NCBI GenBank assembly: GCA_964542055.1
Contig: CAZITB010000012.1
Coordinates: 1-34,330, forward strand
From: CAZITB01 sp964542055
GTDB lineage: Bacteria > Planctomycetota > Phycisphaerae > Sedimentisphaerales > CAMDDF01
Length of the DNA stretch: 34,330 nt
Direction: 5' to 3'
Made by a program: the position numbers and the translations under genes
Shown here: positions 1-8,770 of the stretch, piece after piece
Numbering within the stretch: the first letter of the stretch is position 1
Layout: every line of letters starts with the position of its first letter
The notes under the pieces: generated by a model
Seen by the model: the letters and a program-made list of their open reading frames with translations, nothing else
What the model was told of the DNA's origin: nothing
The model's database searches: none

Positions 1-9
1 GCCGCAGAT

Positions 10-1059
10 TTATTCCGCCCCTAACACCGCCGCAGTTTTGCTCCGCCCTTTACAATTCTTCTTATTAATAAGATTAACTATTACTTTAACAATAACATCT
101 TGATGGCTTGACTGACTCTCAGCAATCATAAGGGTAATTGCAACAAGTGCGTTATCTGCAATTCGCTTGGAACCATCTTGATGATATAACAGATTATTTT
201 TTTCAAGGAACCATAAAAATAAAAACGCTGCTATTCTTTTATTACCGTCAATAAAATGATGATTTTTCACAAGAAAATATAATAGATTCGCAGCCTTTTC
301 TTCCACGCTTGGATAAAGTTCTTTGCTGCCAAAGGTCTGAAATATATTACCAAGTGAACTTTTAAGACTTTTGTCTCTTTCTTTGCCAAATAGTTCGGTG
401 GAGTTGTATTGCTGCCTTAAAGTACTTATGATTTTCAGGGTTTCATCATAACCAATAGCTTTGCCCTTTTTCTTACTGATCGAACTGATCTCAAGTTTTT
501 GGTAGTCATAAGCATCAAGGATATCCAATGCATATGCAAAATCTGCTATAACTTTAAGTAACCCACTTGCCTGGTCAGATCCTATTTCACGCTTATCCAA
601 AATATTACCGATTATATTAACAGCTTCTTTGAGTTCCTTATAGCTTTCTATCTGTTTTTTAAGTCTTTTCTCATTAAGAGTGTAGCCTTTAACCAAATGA
701 TCTTTCAATATATTGGTTGCCCATATCCTGAACTGTGTGCCTTGTTTTGAATTTACGCGATAGCCTAATGAAATTATTGCATCCAGATTATAATATTCGA
801 TATGCCTCTTTACTTGTCTACCGCCTTCAATCTGAACTGTTGCAAATTTTGCAACAGTTGCTTTTTTTGTCAATTCTCTAACTTCATAGATATTTCTTAA
901 GTGCTTGGATATAACCGACTTATCTCTACCAAAAAGCTGCGATAACTGGTTAAGGCTTAGCCAGACAGTTTCTTTTTTCAAGCTTACCTCTAATTTTACC
1001 TTACCATTTTTAGGCTTATAAATTGCTATTTCGCCAATATTATCATTTTTTATCGCCAT
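10..1059 (-). CDS. RhuM-family protein with C-terminal Fic/Doc domain
   Basis: This 349-residue protein has two parts. Residues 1 to about 135 match the RhuM (virulence RhuM family) domain, including the WLSLNQLSQLFGRDKSVISKH stretch and the GYRVNSKQGTQFRIWA segment typical of that family. Residues about 200-320 form a Fic/Doc fold with the signature HHFIDGNKR at 267-275. The catalytic His is H267, and Lys replaces the second Gly of GNGR, as in Doc-type proteins. Fic enzymes transfer nucleotide or phosphate groups to target proteins; which of these this one does cannot be read from sequence. RhuM-Fic genes often occur in accessory islands. The ATG is preceded by AAGG. No antitoxin gene is visible beside it, but the window ends just downstream of the stop, so a partner could lie outside. 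Confidence 0.85.
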   Translation of the reverse strand: MAIKNDNIGEIAIYKPKNGKVKLEVSLKKETVWLSLNQLSQLFGRDKSVISKHLRNIYEVRELTKKATVAKFATVQIEGGRQVKRHIEYYNLDAIISLGYRVNSKQGTQFRIWATNILKDHLVKGYTLNEKRLKKQIESYKELKEAVNIIGNILDKREIGSDQASGLLKVIADFAYALDILDAYDYQKLEISSISKKKGKAIGYDETLKIISTLRQQYNSTELFGKERDKSLKSSLGNIFQTFGSKELYPSVEEKAANLLYFLVKNHHFIDGNKRIAAFLFLWFLEKNNLLYHQDGSKRIADNALVAITLMIAESQSSHQDVIVKVIVNLINKKNCKGRSKTAAVLGAE

Positions 1060-1296
1060 TACTGAACCTTACTTGTAATCTATTCTCTCTTATTTGTCTA
1101 TATGCTTGAGGTTGAATTATATCATCTGAATATAATGTAACACAATAATTTTTGAAAATTTTGGGTTTAAAAACTTGCCAAATGGATGTGGGCTCACCTC
1201 AGAATCTATTCACAATCAAAAAAGATGAATCAGAAATTATATGACGGTATGTGTTATCAATTTTTCAGCCTGAGTTCTACCTGAAGCCACAAGAGA

Positions 1297-1930
1297 CTAA
1301 ATAAGGCGTTCGATATTATAAACATGATGCCAAAGCGAGGTGAATCGCAGCTTCTTATCCCCGGCAGCTGCCTGCCGTATCCGTTCCAGTGCATTTTGCA
1401 AGATTTCCCGGCCCTATGTTTGGCACTTGATTTGCTGGAACAAATTGCCCTTGGTCATTCCCCTGCTCTCTCCGCAAACTATTCTTTGATACAGCCTTTG
1501 TTCGAGAGTTTATTTGGTACTATGGGACTGTCTGACTTTCTATGACTGTGCATCACTGTATTGCTCCTTTTGAATTTACAGTGCGCACCTTGCAAACTGC
1601 CGAGGTCAGGCATAGGATATCCCAGTTCCTGCGCAAAGAGTTACCAAACATGCTCGGGGTCTCCGACCTCGCGAAATCTGAATATGACTTACGATTACGG
1701 CATACCCAGTATGGCCTTCCGACAAATGCGACTGCGGCACTCCGGTGTATGTACAAGCTTTAGCGGCTTAATACCCAGCCCTCGTGTACCCCTGTCAACG
1801 CTTCAGATTATCGTTACTGATAAACCCACACGACTTGGGGCCAATGCGGTTCGCTAAACATTCATGTACGGCTCTTTCATCCGCTACTCCTTGCCAGTCT
1901 CCTGGCGCTTCCGCATAATATTATACCTTA
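1297..1930 (-). pseudogene. Decayed 5' part of a group II intron with N-terminus of its reverse transcriptase
   Basis: On the minus strand this gene-free stretch translates, across several frames, into pieces of the N-terminus of a group II intron reverse transcriptase. RKSDSPIVPNKLSNKG lies near 1500-1545. Further along, in another frame, ALERIRQAAAGDKKLRFTS and WHHVYNIERL lie near 1300-1395. Between them are in-frame stops and at least one frameshift, and homology ends at a TAG at 1297-1299, before any polymerase motif. The rest, about 1546-1930, is non-coding and plausibly intron domain I, although I could not place its end. The open frames seen on the plus strand here (for example 1324-1545 and 1561-1857) are antisense shadows of this remnant. 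It is a different lineage from the intact intron at 9893. Confidence 0.7.
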
Positions 1931-2049
1931 TCCAGAATTGCATTTGCCGCAGGCTTAAATGGCTATTATGCAGTCGTGAAAACATTAATATACTTATTGC
2001 CTTAGGGACCAGTTCAATTATGAGGCTTTGTAAATGAACCGCTTTAATA

Positions 2050-2466
2050 TTATCTTAAAATATCAATGTGAATTGTACCTCTACCACAACATCCTTTAGC
2101 TGTACAAACTCTGTTACTGTAAGTAGGCTCAACTCCAAATCCGTGGCATTTTCCACATTTCACACGGGGGAAAATGCCAGCTTGGACTCCTCGCCCATCA
2201 CAACATTGACATGATCTGCTGCTGTAAGTGGGTTCGATGCCTGTTCCTTTGCAATGTCCACAGAAAACAGGTCCCCAATCAAGGGATAAATCAGCATCTT
2301 CTGGAAGGGTAAGTTTACGATGTCCTGCTCCTAGGCAGGATGAACAGCTCCTACTACTGTAAGTTGGCTCTATACCAGAACCTTTGCATTTCCCACATTT
2401 GACAATCCACCCCATTTCAAACTGGTGAATAACTACAGTAGTAAGTTTCTCTACGATAATCTTCAT
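2050..2466 (-). CDS. Stand-alone triple DnaJ-type zinc-binding protein
   Basis: The 138-residue protein is almost entirely three tandem copies of a Cys-rich module. Each has a CxxCxGxG knuckle (CGKCKGSG at 24, CGHCKGTG at 69, CGKCHGFG at 104), a conserved EPTYSSRSC or EPTYSNRVC linker, and a second Cys pair. This is the pattern of the DnaJ central zinc domain, but there is no J domain and no substrate-binding domain. The third module has an altered second half (CTAKGCC). Zinc binding is a confident inference; the partner is unknown. The start is supported by an AAGGAG Shine-Dalgarno sequence just upstream. It sits alone between the intron remnant and a transposase remnant. Confidence 0.75.
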   Translation of the reverse strand: MKIIVEKLTTVVIHQFEMGWIVKCGKCKGSGIEPTYSSRSCSSCLGAGHRKLTLPEDADLSLDWGPVFCGHCKGTGIEPTYSSRSCQCCDGRGVQAGIFPRVKCGKCHGFGVEPTYSNRVCTAKGCCGRGTIHIDILR

Positions 2467-2542
2467 GATTTCTCCTTTTTAAAACAATTTGAACCTTCTG
2501 TGAAATTCACAATGTATATTTAACAATGAATACAGTCATTAA

Positions 2543-2845
2543 AAACTTTCAATTCCTCTCCATCTCGGTTATAATGTAAGTTTTTCAACAACCAAGTACT
2601 TAAACCAAAAACAAAGGAATATTTCTTATCCAACATTTTCAAACATCTTTCTTTTACGACAGCAAGAACTGATTCGCGATGCTCCGCTGATACGAAAATA
2701 TATTCAAATCTCTAAATCTTTCAGCACTCAAAGAAAAAACTTCAACGTAGGCGCAACAGGATATTCACGCCATGCTACGCTGAGGGCTTTCATCGTTAGC
2801 TGCTTCCATCAGTTTGGCAGAACATTATTTACACTTGCACAATGA
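2543..2845 (+). pseudogene. Transposase N-terminal fragment (degenerate)
   Basis: This stretch between two minus-strand genes is open in one plus-strand frame but has no start codon with a ribosome site. Its translation contains RQQELIRDAPLIRKYIQ followed by FNVGATGYSRHATLRAFIV. That resembles the N-terminal region of DDE transposases in which a GYSRHAxLRAxIxK segment follows a short helical region. After it the homology stops and a TGA at 2843 closes the frame, overlapping the end of the neighbouring minus-strand gene. No inverted repeats were found. It is best read as the remnant of an insertion sequence; the exact IS family cannot be named. Confidence 0.45.
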
Positions 2846-3315
2846 TAAGCATCCACTATAATTTTTGCCATCGTAAAAATGTAAGCATCTCCCTGCATTT
2901 GTATTTCAATGCCCCTTTCTTGCAGATAGGCCATAATATAAGCCCAAAGAGGTTTTTGGGGATAAGATGTTATTGTTAATTTCCATGTATGATTATCCGG
3001 CTCAGACTGCAAAAAACTTAACATCGCAAGATGCTTTTGGGATACATATTCAATATCATCAGAACCTATCTGCCGTGTTGATATGTACGGCTCCTTGTCG
3101 AAAGCCAAATGAGTAACCATTAATACGTTCAAAACATGGTCCAATTTTGCATGAGAAACACCATGGTTTATCAAATCAACAGTTGTCAAAAAAATATTAG
3201 GCTGAACCTTATGAATATGGTCACACAAAATTTCTTTATTCTTGAGATCATAGCCATTAATTATAAGTGCGGCTTCAATAACTACTTTTTCGGATATTTC
3301 GTCTATCTTATTCAT
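2809..3315 (-). CDS. Hypothetical protein, 168 residues
   Basis: I do not recognise this protein. It is mixed helix and strand, with no signal peptide or transmembrane segment. The first half is helical with the sequence CDHIHKVQPNIFLTTVDLINHG. The second half looks like a small alpha/beta unit (WKLTITSYPQKPLWAYIMAYL). It is the last gene of a minus-strand row that also holds the DUF2293 and SEC-C genes, but a 37-base gap separates it from the DUF2293 gene and no strong Shine-Dalgarno sequence is visible. Its 3' end overlaps the transposase fragment on the other strand. Coding status rests on length and on codon use consistent with its neighbours. Confidence 0.6.
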   Translation of the reverse strand: MNKIDEISEKVVIEAALIINGYDLKNKEILCDHIHKVQPNIFLTTVDLINHGVSHAKLDHVLNVLMVTHLAFDKEPYISTRQIGSDDIEYVSQKHLAMLSFLQSEPDNHTWKLTITSYPQKPLWAYIMAYLQERGIEIQMQGDAYIFTMAKIIVDAYHCASVNNVLPN

Positions 3316-3352
3316 AATCGTATTTGAAAGCTTTCTTCATTATCGTGATAGC

Positions 3353-4045
3353 CTAACAATCCACATTACCCCGCCATTTTGTCATTATCGTTCTAACTTT
3401 ATCTTCTACCATTTGCCGGGCCTCGATCCGCTCAAAACCTCTCATCAACAAGTCATCATAGGAGGTTTCAACATGTCGTACATGGGCTCTAACTGCCAGA
3501 CTAATAGCATTTTCATCAAACTTTTTTGCAGCAGCAGAACGACCGACTCTTCCGCTGTATTTGACACAAGCATGTTCTGCTATGGAAATAGCAGTTTTTA
3601 CAGGACATTTCGGATAAAACTCCCGAATTTTTTCACTAAAAGATTTAACATAGACAACATCTATCTCAGCTCTGCAGCGTACATCACGTTCACGGCGTAT
3701 CGCCCTAACATCTTCATCTTTCAGGCACTCAAGCTCAGCCTGCCTCAGAGCATCTTCTTCGACTAATAATCCCTGACGTTCATACCTTTTTCTAGTCCTA
3801 CTCCATTTCAGAACAACCGCAGACAGTGGCGAATATTTTTTCGCTCGCCGTGTTAGTGCAGCATCTCCAGATGGAAGAAACACCAGATGATCAATGTCCG
3901 CACAGGTCAGGCACAATGCTCCCTTATCACCGGCCATGACTATCCATGCCCTGCTGCCAAGTTCCTCTTTACAGTCATCACATCTGGATTCTCGCGAAGA
4001 GATAAACACTTTCAACTCGTTTTGTTTTGATTCCTTCTGTTTCAT
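3353..4045 (-). CDS. DUF2293-containing protein
   Basis: The C-terminal 90 residues or so match DUF2293: AISIAEHACVKYSGRVGRS, then AISLAVRAHVRHVETSYDDLL and the closing arginine-rich helix. The N-terminal part carries two CxxC knuckles (CDDC near residue 22 and CLTC near 45), consistent with a small zinc ribbon, followed by a basic region rich in R and K. The family is found in bacteria and archaea and has no established biochemical role. The gene is 21 bases downstream of the 214-residue gene on the same strand, so the two are probably co-transcribed. Confidence 0.75.
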   Translation of the reverse strand: MKQKESKQNELKVFISSRESRCDDCKEELGSRAWIVMAGDKGALCLTCADIDHLVFLPSGDAALTRRAKKYSPLSAVVLKWSRTRKRYERQGLLVEEDALRQAELECLKDEDVRAIRRERDVRCRAEIDVVYVKSFSEKIREFYPKCPVKTAISIAEHACVKYSGRVGRSAAAKKFDENAISLAVRAHVRHVETSYDDLLMRGFERIEARQMVEDKVRTIMTKWRGNVDC

Positions 4046-4066
4046 AAACTTTTCTGTTTAAGCAAA

Positions 4067-4711
4067 TTACCTGTTGGCGAACCATACACAGTAATCGTTT
4101 ACAGGAATATAATTCAGCGACTTTTTATTTCCTACAGTCAGATCGCACAATGGAAATGCAAAGCGCTCTCGCTGGCGACTAACGCCTACAAAAATTCCAT
4201 AATGCTCATCAGCTTCAATAATATCGCAAACCTGAATGTTATCATCAATCTTTAAAGGCCCATGGTTTTGATGTTCACTTACTTTTGCCTCAAAGGGAAA
4301 GGCAAGAACTTTAGATAAGTGCTGGTTCCATGCATCCATTTCGTCATCAGCGTCAGCAATAATATTGAAAATACGCTTATCCTCCTGGTCTTCCGTTATC
4401 CATTGAAATTTATTTTCCAATTTTTCAGTAGCATTCCTTGCCTGTTCCTTTGAATCTCTTGGCGGCACTATGTCTACTTCACTGGCGGAAAGATATATCT
4501 GAGACCAATCAAGGCCTTCCTTTTCACTTGTTTTGATATAATCATAAGGTAACTGTTTAAGCGTAATACTATCCCAACAAATACCTACTAAATCCTTGTC
4601 TTTATCAATTTCAAAAATCCTTCCCTGCCAGCCGCCTATGCATAAAGAATCATCATCCGGACACATAATTCCTTCTTTAACCTTCACAGAATCATCCAAC
4701 TTAAATAGCAT
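4067..4711 (-). CDS. Conserved hypothetical acidic protein, 214 residues
   Basis: No named domain is recognised with certainty. The N-terminal 60 residues (DDSVKVKEG, GWQGRIFEID, VGICWDSITL) look like an SH3-like beta barrel. The middle is an acidic helical linker. The last 70 residues form a second barrel-like unit (DNIQVCDIIEADEHYGIFVG) ending in NDYCVWFANR. The ATG is preceded by a good AAAGGAG site and lies 28 bases after the stop of the SEC-C gene, so they are very likely one transcript. A role with the SEC-C protein is inferred from that spacing only. Confidence 0.65.
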   Translation of the reverse strand: MLFKLDDSVKVKEGIMCPDDDSLCIGGWQGRIFEIDKDKDLVGICWDSITLKQLPYDYIKTSEKEGLDWSQIYLSASEVDIVPPRDSKEQARNATEKLENKFQWITEDQEDKRIFNIIADADDEMDAWNQHLSKVLAFPFEAKVSEHQNHGPLKIDDNIQVCDIIEADEHYGIFVGVSRQRERFAFPLCDLTVGNKKSLNYIPVNDYCVWFANR

Positions 4712-4739
4712 TGAATCTGCTCCTTTCAGATACTGGTTC

Positions 4740-6212
4740 TTATCCGGTTATACTTATATTCCAACAACATTTTTTATACTTTTTGCCACTTCCGCAGGGA
4801 CAAGGTTCGTTGCGGCCTATTTTAGCGGGAACCTCTGATATAGGCATAGGCGGTTCAATATCATACGATTGGCCTTCTGGAAGGAATTCATTAAAGGCTC
4901 TTTGATTGAGCATTTCAAGGTTATACTGATTAATATATTGCTGCACCAACTCTTGATCTGTTATATCTACGCCATCAGCTTCAGCTTTCATAGCAAAACT
5001 TTTTCCCATCCCCCAGTTGGCTGGATCCATACTTTCGCTAATAATTTCATCTGACCAGCCTGACACCTTAGCCGCTAACTGCGGTCCATCTGACAATATA
5101 CCCTGACTTTCAAGCCAGATCAGCAAAGCTGATACAATAGGTGCAACAGTCTCAAATAATTCCCTGTCTCCAGTTACCTTACGCGGGAATATCTCAAGTA
5201 AAACTTTCCTTAATATGTTTTCATTAATCTCTTTAATATCCGCCGCTCCATAGGTTTGCAAATAATCAAACAGAGCTCCGCTAATAAAACCGGCATTTTC
5301 ATAGCAGCTTTTCGAAAGCATTGATACATCAACAGACCGCACAAACCGCCAGAGAAGCTTATCTCTCTGGTAATGCTGAATATCAAAATCCTCATCTTCT
5401 ATTTCTGTACTTTTGTAGTTCCCATACCAGTCCTTATATCGCTTCCACCGTACAGGGAGCCATTCTTCCACAGGCTCCTCCCACATCTCAGTCAAATTAT
5501 ATGGAATTTGTTTGCCTGATAAAATACGCACCGCTTCTTTGTATTCACCATAAGACATAGTGTTTTTACTCTTTTTTAGCAATCTTTTTAAGAGTCCAAG
5601 ATATTCTGTGCATTCCAGATGAGTTATGACATCAGCTGCAAAATCAGCATCAGAAAGACTTATTTCACCACATTCGGCCTGTTCAAGAAATTTTACAGAA
5701 ACATCAATAACTTTTTTACGGGTTGGTTCATCAGCCTCTTTGGCAAGCCTCAAAAGAGCCCACAAAAACACCCACGCCCCATGTGTATTTTCTTCTTTGT
5801 AAAGAAAATCTATAACTGTTGGTATGATGAGAGCACCCACGCTACCGCAGGCCGCAGAAAATACCTCTAACAGCATGTCATCGTCATCAAATCCCGCCTC
5901 ACACAGCTTTTCCACAAGAAACGGAGCTATTTCAAGTTTCATTTCTTCATTAAAATTTGGCGCCGCCTTGGTAAATATAGCCGGTATATACAACTGCTCA
6001 AAGCCAAAATAGCCTTCTCTGAATAGGGCTAATTCGTTATATCTTTTGGCCAGACTTTTCCATATTACAGGTTCCCCCGCCAATATCTCTGCGAATTCGT
6101 CAAGTACTGACCAGGGAATCTCCCCTTCTGTATGCTGCACCTGCTGCCATAAAAGTTCTAATCTTTTCTTGTCCACAATAAAACTCCCAAATTTTAAGTT
6201 ATTGGGCAACAT
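4740..6212 (-). CDS. SEC-C motif protein with helical-repeat-like body
   Basis: This 490-residue protein ends in a SEC-C zinc knuckle, GRNEPCPCGSGKKYKKCC at about 467-484. The same motif at the SecA C-terminus binds zinc and SecB, and it occurs on many unrelated proteins. The preceding 460 residues are nearly all alpha-helical and could be HEAT-like or TPR-like repeats, for example PFLVEKLCEAGFDDDDMLLE and FLWALLRLAKEADEPTRKK. There is no signal peptide. A long upstream region (6213-6782) with two short hairpins could be its leader. It is first in a small minus-strand operon with the 214-residue gene. The function of such SEC-C proteins is not established. Confidence 0.8.
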   Translation of the reverse strand: MLPNNLKFGSFIVDKKRLELLWQQVQHTEGEIPWSVLDEFAEILAGEPVIWKSLAKRYNELALFREGYFGFEQLYIPAIFTKAAPNFNEEMKLEIAPFLVEKLCEAGFDDDDMLLEVFSAACGSVGALIIPTVIDFLYKEENTHGAWVFLWALLRLAKEADEPTRKKVIDVSVKFLEQAECGEISLSDADFAADVITHLECTEYLGLLKRLLKKSKNTMSYGEYKEAVRILSGKQIPYNLTEMWEEPVEEWLPVRWKRYKDWYGNYKSTEIEDEDFDIQHYQRDKLLWRFVRSVDVSMLSKSCYENAGFISGALFDYLQTYGAADIKEINENILRKVLLEIFPRKVTGDRELFETVAPIVSALLIWLESQGILSDGPQLAAKVSGWSDEIISESMDPANWGMGKSFAMKAEADGVDITDQELVQQYINQYNLEMLNQRAFNEFLPEGQSYDIEPPMPISEVPAKIGRNEPCPCGSGKKYKKCCWNISITG

Positions 6213-6782
6213 AGTAACTCAAATTGTTTGAAGAATCAACCCCACTGGTTTTAGAATTAATGACCTTGATTGTATAGAACAATATCAGAAAATTCGAATA
6301 AAAGCCCGGCAATAAGACCAACGGCTTTAATAACCGTATGCCTTTGCTGGCAAGGCAACCATCTATATAATACGTTTGACTTGAATCTATAAAAGTTCTA
6401 GCAAATCAGTTGTTTTCTTATAAAGCTGTTTTGGCTAATGTTCTTACAAATAACTCAAAAAAGGCTTTCAGCCTCATATCGCTCAGCACATTTGTGCTTT
6501 TGATCCAATGACAACAATGCCATCTTTCAAAATACGGCACATAGTGACACTCCAAAAACAAGCGATTCCAAAACTCATAGCAAAATGGTTAGGAAATAAC
6601 CGGCTATGACCAAAATATGAACAAATCTCATTCTTAGTTGAAACTGTGTTATAGATCAGCTCCTTTACAGGTTTTTCACCCTTGAAATACCTGATCATTT
6701 CTGAAATACCACCTGAAATACCCATCCAGATTAATTCGGCACGTATTCCACAAAATTAAAAACTTTCATTTCAATTTACACA
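6213..6782. other. 570-base intergenic region without a convincing gene
   Basis: Two compact hairpins lie close together near 6325-6365: ACGG/CCGT around TTTAATAA, and GCCTT/AAGGC around TGCTGGC. On the minus strand they would fall in the leader of the SEC-C gene. They match no riboswitch class I can name. An 80-codon minus-strand open frame at 6483-6725 has no ribosome site and no family resemblance and is not called. No tRNA, repeat array or insertion sequence end is seen. Confidence 0.4.
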
Positions 6783-7400
6783 ATGAAGTTCATTTATGTA
6801 ATCATTATTTTGACACTGCTGTTTATTGTCTTAGCAGCAAACAGACCTCACATTTCTAACAATCCCCCTGCTATCTGCTTGCAAGATGATTTTATCGGCA
6901 TGGCTTTGAATTTAACCGGAAACGATATATTAATCGAACCAATCGGAATCTACAAAAACGAATTAGTAGCTAGAGCAAAAAGCAGATTCAATCCTGAATC
7001 TCCATTTCAGATCAGTATCAGCTTTATCCAAATAAAGAATAATCGCCTTCTGCAATTGACAATACCCCATATCGCTAGAGTCAGACCCGGCGATCCATTT
7101 CATGAGTATTTGTGCAAATACGGCTATCCTCTCATCTGCGGCAGAGTCGATTTTGATAATGAAAAGATCAGTTTGCAATTAGAATGCGCAGTTGACAGCT
7201 GTGGTGATCCGATGATATCTCAATTGATCGAATACGCTGTCAATCAGGCAGATAAAATCAGATATGCACATTTGTTTTCATTTTTAATCGACTGCGGCGT
7301 GGATGCTTCCAAAGCAAAAAGGATCATCTCTGAAATAGAAACAAATGAACTAAAGAGCAAGCCCGATAATGCAAACTTGATGGATATCAATAACATCTAA
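6783..7400 (+). CDS. Membrane-anchored YbjN-like domain protein
   Basis: Residues 1-19 (MKFIYVIIILTLLFIVLAA) form a hydrophobic anchor or uncleaved signal. The following domain, about residues 35-160, alternates strands and ends with an acidic strand, GRVDFDNEKISLQLECAV, then a helix with LIEYAVNQADKI. This order resembles the YbjN / type III secretion chaperone-like fold, in which the final helix carries a conserved Ala and Asp. The C-terminus, about 165-205, is an extra helical segment. It lies immediately upstream of the ubiquitin-like cassette on the same strand, separated by 80 bases that contain a hairpin, so linkage is possible but not shown. Confidence 0.5.
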   Translation: MKFIYVIIILTLLFIVLAANRPHISNNPPAICLQDDFIGMALNLTGNDILIEPIGIYKNELVARAKSRFNPESPFQISISFIQIKNNRLLQLTIPHIARVRPGDPFHEYLCKYGYPLICGRVDFDNEKISLQLECAVDSCGDPMISQLIEYAVNQADKIRYAHLFSFLIDCGVDASKAKRIISEIETNELKSKPDNANLMDINNI

Positions 7401-7405
7401 TCGTA

Positions 7406-7438
7406 AAACACATCTCAATTAGGCCTGAAGATGTGTTT
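7406..7438 (+). terminator. Hairpin between YbjN-like gene and cassette
   Basis: A perfect 10-base inverted repeat, AAACACATCT and AGATGTGTTT, has a 13-base loop and starts 6 bases after the upstream stop codon. No run of T follows, so it may be a weak or factor-dependent terminator or an mRNA-stabilising hairpin. Confidence 0.45.
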
Positions 7439-7480
7439 AAATTCTATTAACACACAACAAAAAAGAAAGGTAGGTGACAT

Positions 7481-8386
7481 ATGGCCTGGAGACCAAGTGA
7501 CATATTTATTGAAGGAATTTTGGACAACACTGTTCCGAACAAGATTACGGGGTGGATGAAATTTGCCGGAATGCAAGAGAACGTAACGTTTGAATTGGAG
7601 GGCAATTTCCACAGAGATATCCGCGGAGCAAAAGTAAAACTCACCGGTGACTGTCAATTAGTCGATTTTGAAAAAGCCAAAAACTACATGCAAGGTTTTA
7701 GTATATTCCAAAAAGGAAAAGCTGGTGACATGACTGCCGGGTTACCCACTGGCAAAGACGAACAAGGCAATCTAACCTACGAATACCAAAATCATGGCTA
7801 CTATGAATGGTATTCAGAAACCAACGGCAGATGCGTTCTCGAGCTTGATACCGACCAGGTAGAGCTTTTAACTTCCCCGATACCGGCCTGCGAATCAGAC
7901 CCGATCGACAGAAAACTTCAGCACGAAAACATGTCTAAATTCATGCTGGAAGCAGCTTTAGCTTTACAGGCACAATCGCTTTCAGAAGACAATCAAAAAT
8001 CAACAGAACATGCCAGGAAAGTGCTTGCAAACAACAGGATCAGGAAAATGAAACTGCTCACCAAAGATATCCGAAAAAAGCTGCCAAACTTTAAACAACA
8101 GGATGATATGGGTAAAGAAGCCATTTGCTACGTTAAATTTTTTACCCCAGATGCCCAATGGTCCTGGTATGCCACTTCCGGCGAACCGGTATTAGATCAA
8201 TCAGGAAACGAGAGCGGTTACCAGTTCTTTGGTCTAGTTGATGGTTTTGAAAAAGAATTAGGTTATTTCGATTTAGGTGAACTTGAAACAGCGAAAGGAC
8301 CTCTTGGACTGCCTATAGAACGAGATTTGTATTTCGAACCGAAAACATTAAAACAACTTTTTCCAGAATTATTTGAGGGAGATTAA
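7481..8386 (+). CDS. DUF2958 protein with novel N-terminal domain
   Basis: Residues about 190-300 match DUF2958: AICYVKFFTPDAQWSWYATS, then FFGLVDGFEKELGYFDLGEL and GPLGLPIERDLYFEPKTL. DUF2958 is common on plasmids and other mobile elements and has no known activity. Residues 1-165 are a separate unit that I do not recognise. It starts MAWRPSDIFIEGILDNTVP and contains a beta-rich core (GWMKFAGMQENVTFELEG). A helical linker with KLQHENMSKFMLEAALALQ joins them. The ATG follows AGGTAGG. It is the first gene of the operon, and the next gene starts 2 bases after its stop, so the DUF2958 protein is presumably made together with the ubiquitin-like machinery. Confidence 0.85.
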   Translation: MAWRPSDIFIEGILDNTVPNKITGWMKFAGMQENVTFELEGNFHRDIRGAKVKLTGDCQLVDFEKAKNYMQGFSIFQKGKAGDMTAGLPTGKDEQGNLTYEYQNHGYYEWYSETNGRCVLELDTDQVELLTSPIPACESDPIDRKLQHENMSKFMLEAALALQAQSLSEDNQKSTEHARKVLANNRIRKMKLLTKDIRKKLPNFKQQDDMGKEAICYVKFFTPDAQWSWYATSGEPVLDQSGNESGYQFFGLVDGFEKELGYFDLGELETAKGPLGLPIERDLYFEPKTLKQLFPELFEGD

Positions 8387-8388
8387 AA

Positions 8389-8733
8389 ATGACTACAGAA
8401 CATATAGAAGTAAATGAGTTCAAAAAGATCATCAAAGGTCTTGTAATTCAAAAGTTCCGTAAAGACGATAATAATAAATTTACATGTATTGAGCAGGAAT
8501 TTATTGCCGGAGACTGTCAATACGAAAATTTAAAAGAGACTTCTTTTGAAAATCTCCCCCATGAGCACCAGCCATTTAATATGACTTTGGTTAGCAAAGA
8601 TCAGATAACAAACTGTTTGTGCGAATTGCTTACCAGCATTGATACAGGCGGCGAGCAATCCAGACAGTTTGAAAAAGAAATCAAACTCATTGAGCAGCTT
8701 ATGCAAGACCTTGGCTGGACAAGTCAGGATTAA
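8389..8733 (+). CDS. Hypothetical protein of the ubiquitin-like operon, 114 residues
   Basis: This small acidic protein is not recognised. It starts two bases after the DUF2958 gene, with GAGGGAG as its ribosome site, which strongly implies co-translation. The N-terminal half is strand-rich (GLVIQKFRKDDNNKFTCIEQ, EFIAGDCQYENL) and the C-terminal half is helical (CLCELLTSIDTGG, EKEIKLIEQLMQDLGW). It has no membrane segment and no catalytic signature. Its position between DUF2958 and the ubiquitin-like gene suggests an accessory or target-recognition role; that is inference from location only. Confidence 0.7.
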   Translation: MTTEHIEVNEFKKIIKGLVIQKFRKDDNNKFTCIEQEFIAGDCQYENLKETSFENLPHEHQPFNMTLVSKDQITNCLCELLTSIDTGGEQSRQFEKEIKLIEQLMQDLGWTSQD

Positions 8734-8770
8734 AACAAGCCACATCTTTTTTTATTTGAGGAGTTTTTTT

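Noticed and set aside
1324..1857. Three plus-strand open frames of 73-98 codons
   Set aside because: They are antisense to the minus-strand remnant of a group II intron reverse transcriptase (RKSDSPIVP and ALERIRQAA segments).
6483..6725. An 80-codon minus-strand open frame
   Set aside because: No ribosome site, no recognisable domain, isolated from neighbours; coding status cannot be supported.
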